Shown one piece after another: positions 53,598-64,000 of a stretch of DNA of 64,000 bases; the stretch's first letter is position 1, and every line of letters begins with the position of its first letter. The position numbers were made by a program, and so were the translations under genes. The DNA is from Ichthyophis bannanicus (taxonomy: Eukaryota > Chordata > Amphibia > Gymnophiona > Ichthyophiidae). Under the pieces are notes generated by a model that was given only the letters and a program-made list of their open reading frames with translations, did not search any database and was not told where the DNA came from. The stretch spans positions 588,711,574 through 588,775,573 of the forward strand of contig CM066036.1 in the NCBI GenBank assembly GCA_033557465.1, read 5' to 3'.

Positions 53598-54716
53598 CAG
53601 ATGAAGTTTAATGTGGACAAGTGCAAAGTTATGCACCTAGGAAAGAACAATCCAAACTATGGTTACATTTATTTATTTATTTTATTTATTTAACCTTTTC
53701 TTCTATACCGCGCTATTAAAATCAGCGCGGTGTACATCAAACAAGCATACTACAATGTATAAAAACAACATTGAGTTTACAAAGAACAGGAAATTGAACA
53801 TGGGAAGGAAACCAGGGGAACTAAATACATATTAACTCAAACTATGTACAATACTTTAATGTAAATGGGTGTTGCATTAGTTTTGTGAAGCTAACCATGA
53901 TGCAAGGTTCCACATTGGGAACCACCACCCAGGAAAAATATTTAGGCATCATCATGGATAACATGTTAAAACCCTCTGCTCAGTGTGCAGCAGCGGCCAA
54001 GAGAGCAAATAGAATGCTAGATATCATAAGGAAAGGAATGAAAAATAAAACAAAGGATATTATAATGCCTCTGTCTCGTTCCATGGTGCAACCACACCTT
54101 GAATATTGTGTGCATTTCTGGTCACTGTATCTTGAAAAAGATATAGCTTTCTTAGAAAAGATACAGAGAAGAACCATCAAAATGGTAAAGGGGGTTGAAG
54201 GATACTCCTATGAAGAGAGGCTAAAAAGGTTAGGGCTCTTCAACCTGGAAAAGAGACGGCTAAGGGGAGATATGATAGAGGTCTATAAATTAATGAATGG
54301 AGTAGAATGGGTAAACGTAGATCAATTGTTTACATTATCAGAATATAGAAAGACTAGGGGACATGCAATGAAGCTACAGGGTAACCTATTTAAGACTAAT
54401 AAGAGAAAATATTTTTTCACTCAACGTGTAATCAAACTCTGGAATTTGTTACCAGAGGATGTATGTAGTAAAAGCTGTTAGTGTAGCTGGGTTTAAAAAA
54501 GGTTTGGATAAGTTCCTGGAGGAAAGGTCCATAAACTATTATTAAAAGGGACACAGGATATCACTGCTTGACCCAATACAAGCATTGAGGAACCTGTGTC
54601 TTTTGGGGAAACTGCTAGGTACTTATATATGACCTAGATTGGCCATAGTTGGAAATAGGATACTGGGCTTGATGGACCTTGGTCTGATGCATATGGCATA
54701 TCTTATGTTCTTTTGT
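53598..54716 (+). pseudogene. CR1-clade LINE 3' end, interrupted
   Basis: 53598-53665 encodes 'MKFNVDKCKVMHLGKNN'; the copy resumes at 53896 with '[20 protein letters not shown]' and runs to the C-terminal '[12 protein letters not shown]' near 54465. The 3' tail 'gggcttgatggaccttggtctga' is at 54665. The break is a short L2-like tail insertion. FADD-containing palm is not included. Confidence 0.85.
53668..53895 (-). mobile_element. Short L2-like 3'-end insertion inside CR1
   Basis: Starts (TTTA)n, then 'ataccgcgctattaaaatcagcgcggtgtacatc', the L2-like 3' end on the minus strand. About 228 bp, lying at the CR1 'ggttaca' site. Confidence 0.7.
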
Positions 54717-56137
54717 AAGTTGGCTAGAGCTCACCTCAGCCCATATTTAATGTCCATAGTCCATGCATCCCTGTCCCTAGTCCTTATGCCCACCCTAATC
54801 AAAAAGACATCAATTTGCCCTATTCTAAAAAATACAAAACTTCATCCTCCCCAAATCATATAGGCCAATATCCAGTATCCCATTTGTTGCAAAGATAATA
54901 GAAAAAAATTGTCCTCTCTCAACTTCAAAAGCACCTTGACGAGCATGCACCGCTAGACTCCTATCAGCACAGAGTCAAAACACTTGTTACTTCTCTACTA
55001 AACACACTATCAACTGCCTTTCAAAACACCAACAGAGTGTTTATACTAATCTTCCTGGATATTACATCTGTCTTCAACTCTCTCCCACACCATCTACTAC
55101 TTCAAAGGCTCTCTGAGATTGGGCTCCAAGGCACAACGCTAACCTGGTTCCGCTCCTACTTAGATTCCAGAAAACAACAGGTAAAAGTTGGTCAAACCAC
55201 AAGGCTCAAGCTTCTCAGCTCTACTCTTCAATATCTTCATTTAGCCCCTATGCCAAATAGTCAAGTCGCACAAGATCCTATATCAAATCTACGCTGATGA
55301 CATAATGTTCTTCACTTCCACCAACCCTCTAGCACCAGACACCACCAGCATCCAGAAATGTTTCACTGAAGTAAGAAAATTGCTCAACCTACACAACCTG
55401 AACACCAACCTTGAGAAAACAGAAGCACTATATATTAGCATCAACCCAACCTTCTTTCCACCTCCGACACTACAGCTAGAGGACCTCATCATCAAAGTTA
55501 AAAAAGAAGTACAATATTTAGGCATAATAATAGACCAACAACTGACCTTCCAATCACACATAAAGCAAACTACCTCCACAGTCTACAACAAATTAAGGAC
55601 ACTGAGAGACCTCCGTCCACTACTTACCCAAGATTTATTCAGAATTGTCTGCTAGGCCATAATTACACTCTCCTTTGATTACTGCAACATTATTTACCAA
55701 GGTCCTCCAGTTGGCCCAGAACACTGCAGCGCGAATAATCTCTGAAACCCCACGTCGAGCCCACATCAGTCCCATACAAAAGCAATTGCATTGCCTCCCC
55801 ATCACTGCGAGAATCAAGTACAAAGTCCTCACTACAATATTCAAAATACTTTGCAGTGAATCTGCCACCTGTCTTTGGCCTCTGATCTCCAACCATCATA
55901 CTGACAGACTAAGAAGATATAGCATCATCAACCTCCTAATGATTTCACCACAGCAGACTAAGAGCAAGCAAACAACATGCAACAGGGCATTCACTTTATT
56001 TGCCCCCACCTTGTGGAACTCTCTTTCCCCCTTCTTAAGAGGATGCTTGGACTTAACAGAATTCCAGAAGAACTTAAAAACGCACCAAGAACAATACCAC
56101 ATCACTGTAACCCAAAACAACCAACCACCCTAAACAC
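54717..56137 (+). pseudogene. L2-like LINE reverse transcriptase (split by TIR element)
   Basis: Frames 55037-55297, 55305-55655 and 55675-56133 cover 'LIFLDITSVFNSL', 'IYADDIMFF' (near 55290-55315), 'VQYLGIIIDQQLTF', 'LQLAQNTAARIISETP', 'HISPIQKQLHCLPI' and 'LWNSLSP'. The ORF ends at 56133. Several stops and frame shifts; a 'GSSFSALLFN' box replaces 'GIPQGSxLS'. The 3' untranslated part continues after the inserted element at 60164. Confidence 0.8.
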
Positions 56138-56974
56138 TTAGGGGCATGTTTACTAAAAGCCGTACAATTGCGTGCCGCACAATAGCGCACGGAAACGCGG
56201 CACTCAAACGCTCAGAAACGCTCTTAAACGCCCCGCACAAGTGCGCGTGGGCCCCGCACAGTTGCGCGCCGCACTAACGTGCCCCGCACAAGTACCCGGC
56301 CCGCAAATGTCCGATAGAGGCGTGGAAAGGCATTCTGAGGGCGGAGGAAGGCTCCCGAGGGGCGGAGAGACGGGGTCAATGGGCGGGGAAGGGGAGGGGA
56401 GAGGCTCCCCGCACAGTATCGGGGACGAATTTGCAGGTTAAAAATAGCGCGAGTGAAATACTCACGGTAGAGGGCATTTAAAGGGAAGAGAAACCATTTC
56501 CGTCAGCAATGTACAGGGAAACCGGGGAAACCTGCAAAACGTGAGCAGTGTGATACATGTGCACAGAACAAAAGTGCAAATAAAGATAGAAAAAGACCCA
56601 AACAAACATATTAAAAATAGGAAGTCAGCTGGGGAACCCTGATATTAATGGGCAAACATAAGAAACACACCCAGGAAAGCTCCAAAAAAATGAAATGAAG
56701 TATGGAAGGGGCTACGGAGCGGAGACCCTTCCCAAAAACCATTTCCTTTTTTCTGAGCCTTCCTGGGAGTGTTTGCTATGGTTGCCCATTAATATCACTG
56801 TTGCCCAGCTTGGTTATATTTATCCCCAGTTCGTCGTGGTCGGTTGAGGGGTTTATTTGCACTTTTGTCACCAGACAAGGTGACTGAGCCCACAGTACAA
56901 ATGTGCAGAGCAGGGTTTTTGACTCCTTTGGTCAGGTTTCCCACCCCCAGGGACTGCACTATCACTGTGGCCAC

Positions 56975-57046
56975 AGTGTGGTACAGCAGACAGAGGCAGT
57001 ACCTCTAGGACCAAAGGGTCACAGGTTCAAATCCAAGCTGGGGCTC
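56975..57046 (+). repeat. tRNA-like module
   Basis: 'gtgtggtacagcagacag' then 'acaggttcaaatccaag' (B box GGTTCAAATCC). Matches the reverse of 63650-63717. Confidence 0.5.
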
Positions 57047-57427
57047 CTGCCAACCCAGTCCCCATATTTTACCCACCACTAAACAGAGATAGTAAAGACA
57101 CTCCTTTATTGCAGAGAACATAAGCATGGTTCACACACCCATTTTGTACCCAACACCGCACACACACCATAACAATGGGCATTACCGACAGCCGAGTCCC
57201 CCAAATGCAGTCCTGGAGTGCCACAACTCAATCAGGTCATATGCTTTTCCAAGATACGGACATGCCAGCATGTTGGCGGTAGGGTACAGGTGGTGGAGGG
57301 GGCAGTGGCTGCTAGCCACAGAAGACAGTGGCCGAGCCATGTGCAGGCTGGCACGTCCACTGCAACATAGGCCCTGTCGGATGTACAGTCATGGACTTCC
57401 CAGGGAATTCAGCACATCTGTGGCAAC

Positions 57428-57500
57428 ACAGTGGTGCAGTGCACACAGACAGTGTGTGCAGGAGCAAAAGGTCACAGGTTCAAAGCCCAGCTGGGGCTAC
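57428..57500 (+). repeat. tRNA-like module
   Basis: 'cacagtggtgcagtgcacacagac' then 'cacaggttcaaagcccagctg'. A second head-like copy about 450 bp from the previous one; the sequence after both ('gctggggct.ctgccaa.cc') is also shared. Confidence 0.5.
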
Positions 57501-59469
57501 TGCCAATCCTGTCCACATATTTTCCCCACAACTAAACCATGTTAGTAAGGGCAATCCTTTATTGCTGGGGATATACGCATTGGTCATACGCCTATCTTTT
57601 ACACCACCAAGCACAGACACCATGACCAGGGGCATTACCTAGAGCAGAGTCTCACAAATGCAGTCCTGGAGGACCACACACCATTCAGGTTCCATGCTGC
57701 CACTCATACAAATAACCGTGCTGTATATCTATGCACCACCCCCATGGCATGTAGATGTAGCTCATGCATATTCATGAGGGACAGCAGGAAACCCCAACCA
57801 GTGTATTGCAAACCTGGACTGGATTTGGGAACCTCTGCCGTACAGCAGCAGCCAACAGGGACAGACACACCCACACCCACACCCACAGGCCCCATTGGCC
57901 AATGCCTCCTGGTGAGGCAGGACATTGGGCCCTGCGTGCATCTCCCAATACCAGCACTTGCATACCTTAGCAATGTCACCCTACACCAGGGTATATGGTA
58001 CACAGCTCTCAAACGTTTGCTATGAGTACTGGCAGATAGATATCCCTACGTTACGCACAGTCTGCTCTATGATCTCCATCATAATAATCTATCTGATGTC
58101 TGCGGTGTGTGCGTCAGGTCTGGCCCCTGACAGTGTTTACCACCCTAGGGAGGGACCCCCAACGGTATTGCATACCATACCCATGCCTGTACTGTGCCCA
58201 GGACTGGTGTGGTGGGCAAGGATTCTGAACCCCTCTATAGTAGCACAATGCTGGCATACGTGTGGGAGTGTGTGTCTGTCTATACAGTGTGTGTTGGCTG
58301 CAAACACTGTCCACAGTTTTGGCCTGATGATGTGCATAATGAGCAGCAAGGTACCATGGGTATAGCTCAGGCAGGGTGGGCTGGCCAGGATGCATCTGCA
58401 CAGGGCATAGGGCACTGGCAGGGACATTGTAGTGGCCGTCCACCACCTCCACAGACAGGGTGACCTCTGTATGTGCTGCTGGGCTTTCACTCCACTCTGA
58501 CTGTGCAGTGATGGCAGCATGGCTAGGCACCCCCATAGTGCTTCATAGCACTTCCCTCATGTGATATATATGGGTCACCTGTTGGGGCCTAGTCATTGAT
58601 GTATCTGCTTGTGTGTGCTGCCATCCCAGTTGTGGGTGCATGCATTTCCAGTGGGACTAACCAGCAGACTGTTCACAGCTGGTATGTGCCCTGCTGGAGT
58701 GCCTTGCAGGGTGCAGTGGCTGATGGCTTGATGCAGGGGAATATCAGATAGTGGTGGGGAGCATCTTAGCATATCCAGGCCTACTGTCTGTCTGATATTG
58801 TGGTCTGGGTGTGTGTGGGGCTGCTTGGACTGCCCTGTAGGGTGTCTATTCCCCAACAGGACTGGGGTTGATGATCCACTCTACTGCCATCATTGCAGAG
58901 GGGGGGGGGGGGGGGTGGTGTATAATGGGGATCTGTTGATAGGAGACCCTGCCTGTTTGCCACCCTCGCCTGGGGGGGGGGTTGGTGGTACATGGCCCAC
59001 CTAGGGGTCCGTGGGGGTTCCCCTGACTGAGACAGACAGAGATATCCAAGGTGTTCCTGCAGAAACTACCTATCTCACAGATTACGACTGTTTTGAAGCT
59101 CTGCCATGATCTCTCTCAGCCATGGAGGGTGCTGTGGACCTGGTCCAGGGCGCCTCATCGCACACTCAGGGTGAGCACAGTTCCCGCACAGTGTGACTGT
59201 GTGTAGCTACTCTGTGCAAATTAAACACCCAGTCAGTACCTCCTACCAGGCCAAGGTGCTGTGTGGGTGCACACGGACACGTCCCCCTACCAGGCCGGGG
59301 AGCTGTTGGGGTGCATTCCCCATCTTGTGTTCATCTGTGGACAGCTGATTTGCATGTGCAGTGCATCATGGGTATGGGTGGCCTAACCCTATCCTGGTTC
59401 CCACAGCAGACTGTCTGTGTGGTGACATGCAGGCTCTCTGCAGCCAGCCAGGGGCTTGCTGGCAGCTAT

Positions 59470-59540
59470 ATAGCTGTAGCCCAATGGTTACTTCACTTCC
59501 TGTGGAGCCAGCGGTAATGGGTTTCGAGCCCACAGTGGGG
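59470..59540 (+). repeat. tRNA-like module
   Basis: 'tagctgtagcccaatggttactt' (A box) and 'gggtttcgagcccac' (B box). Closest to the 61363 module. Confidence 0.55.
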
Positions 59541-59912
59541 TTATTTGATAGGGTTGTCCAAAGCTTTTTTTAGATTTAATGTACATATGTTGCTGCCATC
59601 AAACACACCCTCAGTGTACTGTACCCATAAGGTGCCTCTGAGGGTGCTTTATAGGGCACCCTATAGGGCACCTTATGGTTGCCGTCCATATAAGGTGCAC
59701 TATACATTATCCTGTGACGCAACATATATGGTGCCCTATAGGGGACCTTGGCGGACAGTGAACTTTAACATGTGCCTTATGGGCCGCCTTATGTTAACAC
59801 GCTTTGTGAGTGCGTTTGCTAGTAGTGATAAGTGACATAAAAATAGATTGCCCCCTACAGCACTCATCCCCATAATACACACTGCCTCAGTGAGCCTTCT
59901 TCATTGGGCACT

Positions 59913-59982
59913 GTGGGGGATTGAACCTCTGATCTCTGCACCATTGGTCAGTGTCTTAACCATTGTACTATGGCTCTGCTCC
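59913..59982 (-). repeat. tRNA-like module
   Basis: In reverse: 'gagccatagtacaatggttaagacactgacc' and 'agaggttcaatcccccac'. Good A and B box spacing; no paired acceptor stem. Confidence 0.55.
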
Positions 59983-60163
59983 TTTGTGTGTGCACATCAG
60001 GGCGCCACTTAGCCTTCCGGCGCACAATAGCGCCCCGCGCAAATGTGCGATCGCTTACTCCCGTTTTTTTTCTTTTCTCTGCCTGAACCGCCCACTCCTT
60101 ATATGGTACAGGCACACTACCGCGGCCCCGCACATTAGGAATGTTTAGTAAACAGACCCCTTA

Positions 60164-60390
60164 GTCTGTTCAACCTCCATACACCTTTGTAACTAGACAT
60201 AATACTGTGCCATGTTAAACCTAAATCACCTGACTGTTAATAGTTATGAGCATTACTGTTACATTGTTTTTACTGTTTAATTTCAATGTACAACGGAGTT
60301 TGTTGGTTAATTGTAAACCGCTTTGAATTGTAAAAAGGCGATTTAAAAGTAAGTTACCAAAAAAATATATATATATAGGTAAGTAACAAT
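60164..60390 (+). mobile_element. 3' end of the split L2-like LINE
   Basis: Contains 'ttgtaaaccgctttgaattg..aaggcgattt' and an A-rich/(AT)n tail at 60358-60377, the expected 3' end of the LINE at 54717-56137. Confidence 0.75.
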
Positions 60391-60437
60391 CTTTCACCGT
60401 ATTGTATCTCAATGTTTAGAAGCTACCATAAAAAACC

Positions 60438-60822
60438 ATGGGCCCAGTTTTTGAAAGGTATTTATATGGTTTACATCCCAGTAAACCATGTAAATGCATA
60501 AAATGGGGATATCAATGGCACTTACACTGTTAGTGTCGTTGAATATCCCCTTCTTAGCTCCCCTACGTACCTGATGATATCCGGTTAGCATTGGGGCATG
60601 TCAGGGGCGGAGCGGAGGCAGCGACAAGAGATAACTGGGCAGCATGCAATATTGCTGCTGCCCGGTTAGCTTTGGCAGCTTCCTGTGTCTGCGGCGATCC
60701 CCAGATATTCAATGTCGTTGCCATGGCATTGAATATCTGGGTTAGAGGTCGGCGGGGAGGGCTATGTGCTGACGAGGCACATAGCCTTTCGAAGATGCAC
60801 AAAGCTCAATATCGGGCCCCAT
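60438..60822. repeat. Multi-hairpin element with short terminal inverted repeats
   Basis: Ends 'atgggcccagtttttga' and, in reverse, 'atggggcccgatattga'. Inside: 'ggggatatcaa'..'ttgaatatcccc' (60506-60550), 'gggcagca'..'tgctgctgccc' (60636-60663), 'cagatattcaatg'..'cattgaatatctg' (60702-60740), 'ggctatgtgc'..'gcacatagcc' (60760-60786). No reading frame of interest. Confidence 0.65.
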
Positions 60823-61167
60823 GTCAATAAACTTCTTTTGTACCCAACTCAGTGATTGTTTAGTATGCTTTTTAAATTCCTGTGTTGTATCCCTCAGGTC
60901 AGTGTTCTCTTAAATTACCTGAATTTCTTAATTAGTTTCTCTCACTTGGGTATTTGAGAAATAAATTCCCACTTTCTTAAATGTCTGCTGTTGTGTGCAT
61001 TTGAGCTCAAATACAACTGTGTGCACAGGTAAGTATTCTAGTTATCCATTTGGAGTTCTGGTACGTTGGACCCAGTTTTTAGAGTTGCTTCAGTTTAGTG
61101 GAATCTTCCAACTACGACTTCACCAAACAGCAGACAGGAACTCAGGAGAATCAGACGTTGATTCTTG
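60823..61167. other. Spacer between the two inverted TIR elements
   Basis: No gene or repeat recognised in 345 bp. Confidence 0.45.
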
Positions 61168-61362
61168 GGGGTATGTTTACTAAACTGCGTTAGTGCAATT
61201 CGCGTTAGGAGCCGCGGTAGTGAAAGAAACCCCAAATAAGGACATGGGCGGTACATCGTTACCACTACCGCGCGTTAGAAAAATTAACGAGCGTTACCGG
61301 GTGCCGTGCCGCGTTACTGCGCGTTAATCGTAAGAAGACGTACAGACACAAAGCACTGAAAC

Positions 61363-61425
61363 AGAGCTGTAGCACAATGGTTACGGTACTGACCGCTGTT
61401 ACAGGCAGCATGGGTTTGAGCCCCC
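61363..61425 (+). repeat. tRNA-like module
   Basis: 'gctgtagcacaatggttacgg' (A box) and 'gggtttgagcccccag' (B box). Reverse counterpart of 384-447. Confidence 0.6.
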
Positions 61426-61554
61426 AGTGTGCCTAACACAAAAGGCTGTCTCAGGCATCATCCTGTACATTACAGAAGGAAAGAGGAGGCATGTTTTTCG
61501 TTACGCTGAGTATTGGTGTCAGAAAAACACCCTCGGAGTGTGCCTAGCCATGTA

Positions 61555-61675
61555 CATTGGTGCGTGCATTGGTACGTGCGTAGCTGCACGCGTACATTCG
61601 TGCGTGGGTACGTGTGTTTCTACGTGTGTGGGTACGTGTTTGTTTACGTGCGTGGGTACGTGTGTTTTTACCAGT
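61555..61675 (+). repeat. Short tandem repeat 'tacgtg(c/t)gtggg'
   Basis: About ten loosely repeated TACGTGYGTGGG-like units. Explains the Val/Cys-rich chance frames here. Confidence 0.7.
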
Positions 61676-63649
61676 GTGGACATCTTATATTACAGACTTT
61701 GTAGGGTGTCCTGCACCTATGCATTATGCTAACAGATGTACGTGTGATAGCCTATGGTTTAGCAGAGCCTGTGAGCAGGTGCTGGTGTTTCACAGGGTTG
61801 GATTGGGCCAGTCACACCCATGATGCACTGCACATGCAAATCAGCTGTCCACAGATACACACCATGGGGAATGCACCCCCACAGCACCTCGGCCTGGTAG
61901 GGGGAACTGACCATGTGCACCCCCACAGCACCTCGGCCTGATAGGGGGTACCGACCGTGTGTTGTACTGGCACAGAGTAGCTACACACCGTCACATTGTG
62001 TGGGTACTGTGCTCACCCTGAGGGTGCAGTGAGGCGCCCAGCACTAGGTCCACAGCACCGTCCATGGCTGAAAGAGACCATGGCGCAGGTCTAAAGCAGT
62101 GTTACTGTGTGAGATAGGTAGTTTCTGCAGGAACACCTTGGACATCTCTGTCTGTTTCAGTCAGGTGTAGCCCCCATGCACCACCACACCCCTCCCCCAG
62201 GGCTGAGGGCAGCAAACAGGGTCTCCTATCAAAAGATCCACAGTCTACCTCCCTGCAACAGTGGCAGTAGAGGGGAACATGAACCCTAGTCCTGCTGGGG
62301 AACAGACACCCCCACAGGGCAGTCAATGCAGCTCTGTACACAGCCATAACACAATAGCAGACAGACATTAGGCCTGGATATGGTATACTCCACCCCACAA
62401 CTATCTGATATTCCCCTGGTGCAAGCCACTCCATCACAACACCTACCAGCTGCAAACAGTCTGCTAGTGCCCAGTGGAGATGCCTGCACCAAGAACTGGG
62501 ATATCAGCATACACAGCAAGCAGACACATCAGTGACTGAGCCCCAAAAGGAAACCCATATTTATCACATGAGAGAAATGCTAGATAGCACTATGGGAGTG
62601 CCTAGCCATGCTGTTTTCACTGCACAGTCAGGGTGAGAGTGATCTCTCAGCAGGATATACTGAGGTCACCCTGTCTGTGTAGGTGGTGGCCGGGCACTAC
62701 AATGTGCCTGTCACTGCCCTATGCCCTGTGCAGATGCATCCTGGCCAGGCCACCCTGTCCGGCCTATACCCATGGTACCTTGCTCCTCATTATGCACATT
62801 GGCAGCCCAATACTGGCAACAGTGCTGGCAGTGTGGGCTGTTGAAGGTGTTTGCAGCCACCACACACTGGATAGACAGACAGCCACCCCCACACCTATGC
62901 CAGCATTGTGCTACTATAGAGGTGGTCAGCAGCCATACCCACCACACCAGTCTTGGGCATAGTACAGGCATGGATATGGTACACAAGACTGTTGGGGGGT
63001 CACTCCCCAGGGTGGTGAACACTGTCAGAGACCAGACCTGCAGCACACACCACAGACATCAGAATGATTGTTATGGTGGAGCTGAATGAGCAAAATGTGC
63101 TTAACGTAGGAATTGATATCTGCCAGTTATCAGAGGAAACGTTTGATAGCTGTGTACCATATACCCAGGTGTAGGGTGGCATTGCTAAGGTATGCAACTG
63201 CTAGTATTGGCAGATACAGGCAGGGCCCAATGTCTTGCCTCTCCAGCTGGCATTGGCCAATGGGGCCTGTGGGTGTGTGTGTGGCCCTGTTGGCTGCTGC
63301 TTTACGGCAGAGTTCCCCAACTCCAGTCCTGGTGTTCCAAACACTGTTCGGGTTTTCATGCTGTCCCTCATAAATATGCATGAGCTACATCTGCATACCA
63401 TGGGGGTGGTGCATAGCTATGCAGCACAGGCATCTTTATTAGAGGCAGCATGACACCGGAATGGTGTGGGGCCCTCCAGGACTGCATTTGCGGGACTCTG
63501 CTTTAGGTAATGTGCCTGTTTCTGGTGTCTGTGTTTGGTGTGGTAAAATATAGGCCTTGCGTATGTTCTCTGCACTAAAGGAGTGTCTTTACTATCACTG
63601 TTTAGTGGTGGGTAAAACTGTGGGGATGGGGTTGGCAGGAGCCTCAGCT

Positions 63650-63717
63650 GGGATTTGAATCTGTGACCCTCTGGTCTTACAGGCACTGGCTGTGTCTGTT
63701 GCACCACACTGTAGCCA
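63650..63717 (-). repeat. tRNA-like module
   Basis: In reverse: 'gtggtgcaacagacacagcc' then 'gtcacagattcaaatcccagc'. Counterpart of 56975-57046. Confidence 0.5.
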
Positions 63718-64000
63718 CAGAGACAGTGCAGTCCCTGGAGTTAGTTAAACCGGCCTGACGAGTCAGAAACCCTGCTCTGCAACAGGTTTACTATGGCCTT
63801 ATTTACCTTGTATGCAGACAAAGGTGCACATAAACCTCAGAAAAGACCTCACAAAAGGGGCACACACCCATAACCAAGCTGGGCAACAATGATATCATTG
63901 GGAAACATTACACCACACGCCCAGGACAGCTCCATTACAATGTAATGCTCTTTGAAAGGGTCTGCGGAGCGTAGACCCTTCCACACATCATTTTCTTTTA

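Larger units (their letters stand above)
56141..60160. mobile_element. PIF/Harbinger-like non-autonomous TIR element, 4020 bp (copy 1)
   Basis: Ends GGGGCATGTTTACTAAA and, in reverse, GGGGTCTGTTTACTAAA; flanked on both sides by TTA (56138-56140, 60161-60163), inside the 3' untranslated part of an L2-like LINE. TTA/TAA target duplications and GGG ends are typical of PIF/Harbinger. No transposase or Myb-like gene is readable, so it would depend on another element. It contains several tRNA-like modules near both ends and a G-run at 58897-58914. The interior aligns with 61168-64000 in reverse. Confidence 0.75.
61168..64000. mobile_element. PIF/Harbinger-like TIR element, copy 2 (inverted relative to copy 1, runs off the window)
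   Basis: Starts GGGGTATGTTTACTAAAC. From about 62100 the sequence follows copy 1 in reverse order and strand: for example 'ccacaccagtcttgggca' (62941) against 'gcccaggactggtgtgg' (58197), and 'ctgcggagcg' near 63963 against 56712. About 600 bp probably lie beyond the window. The flank before it is CTTG, so the TTA duplication cannot be confirmed here. The two copies are clearly diverged. Confidence 0.7.

Noticed and set aside
53372..53611. 79-codon plus-strand frame
   Set aside because: Antisense to L1 ORF1.
58897..58914. G-run as regulatory quadruplex
   Set aside because: A single homopolymer run inside a mobile element; no further support.
61363..61425. True tRNA gene
   Set aside because: A and B boxes are present but no paired acceptor stem or clear anticodon arm, and it repeats within mobile elements.

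Overview
The window looks like intergenic DNA from a large, repeat-rich, non-mammalian vertebrate genome. I recognise no exon of a host gene and no functional tRNA or rRNA gene. Organism clues are many CR1-clade LINEs ending in a tail that reads 'gggcttgatgga..ttggtctgac..agtatgg', L2-like LINEs whose 3' ends read 'accgc..gcggtttaca', L1 remnants, a MIR/CORE-like SINE, and Ty3/Gypsy elements with a SCAN-type Gag. A caecilian amphibian is my best guess, with a turtle or crocodilian possible. This is inference from repeat style, not a search result.

Layout. 1-641 is the end of a TIR transposon that cuts a CR1. 642-4470 is a minus-strand CR1 interrupted by a foldback element and an L2-like LINE. 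5587-12070 is Ty3/Gypsy element A (minus strand; gag-protease-integrase, no RT). 12071-17645 holds L2-like LINEs and an L1 endonuclease fragment. 17700-32600 is mostly unrecognised DNA with CR1 and L2 3' ends and several copies of repeats built as chains of hairpins. 32945-45886 is a LINE block: three long CR1 copies plus one CR1 reverse transcriptase piece, with ORF1 esterase, endonuclease and reverse transcriptase regions. 47174-52969 is Ty3/Gypsy element B (plus strand; gag-protease-dUTPase-RT-RNase H, no integrase), inserted in an L1 ORF1 with an exact 4-bp target duplication. 53598-60390 is a CR1 end and an L2-like LINE, the latter split by a 4-kb TIR element (56141-60160, TTA duplication). 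61168-64000 is an inverted second copy of that element.

The most interesting content is the pair of related SCAN-Gag Ty3/Gypsy elements. They share the start of the leader after the LTR (AATGGCGTAGT), similar leader length, similar Gag and protease, and an open reading frame inside the LTR. Each lacks what the other has: A keeps integrase directly after protease but has no RT/RNase H, while B keeps RT/RNase H but has a complete-looking dUTPase where integrase would be expected. Their LTR pairs are nearly identical (about 21 substitutions in 1570 bp for A; about 9 substitutions and two 1-bp indels in 1047 bp for B), so both inserted fairly recently.

Other unusual structures are the ~4-kb Harbinger-like elements with repeated tRNA-like modules near their ends, the multi-hairpin repeats, and CR1 copies with a tandem-repeat 5' region or a tandem ORF1-ORF2 junction. 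Almost all coding regions carry stops, frameshifts or deletions, so they are annotated as pseudogenes or element parts.
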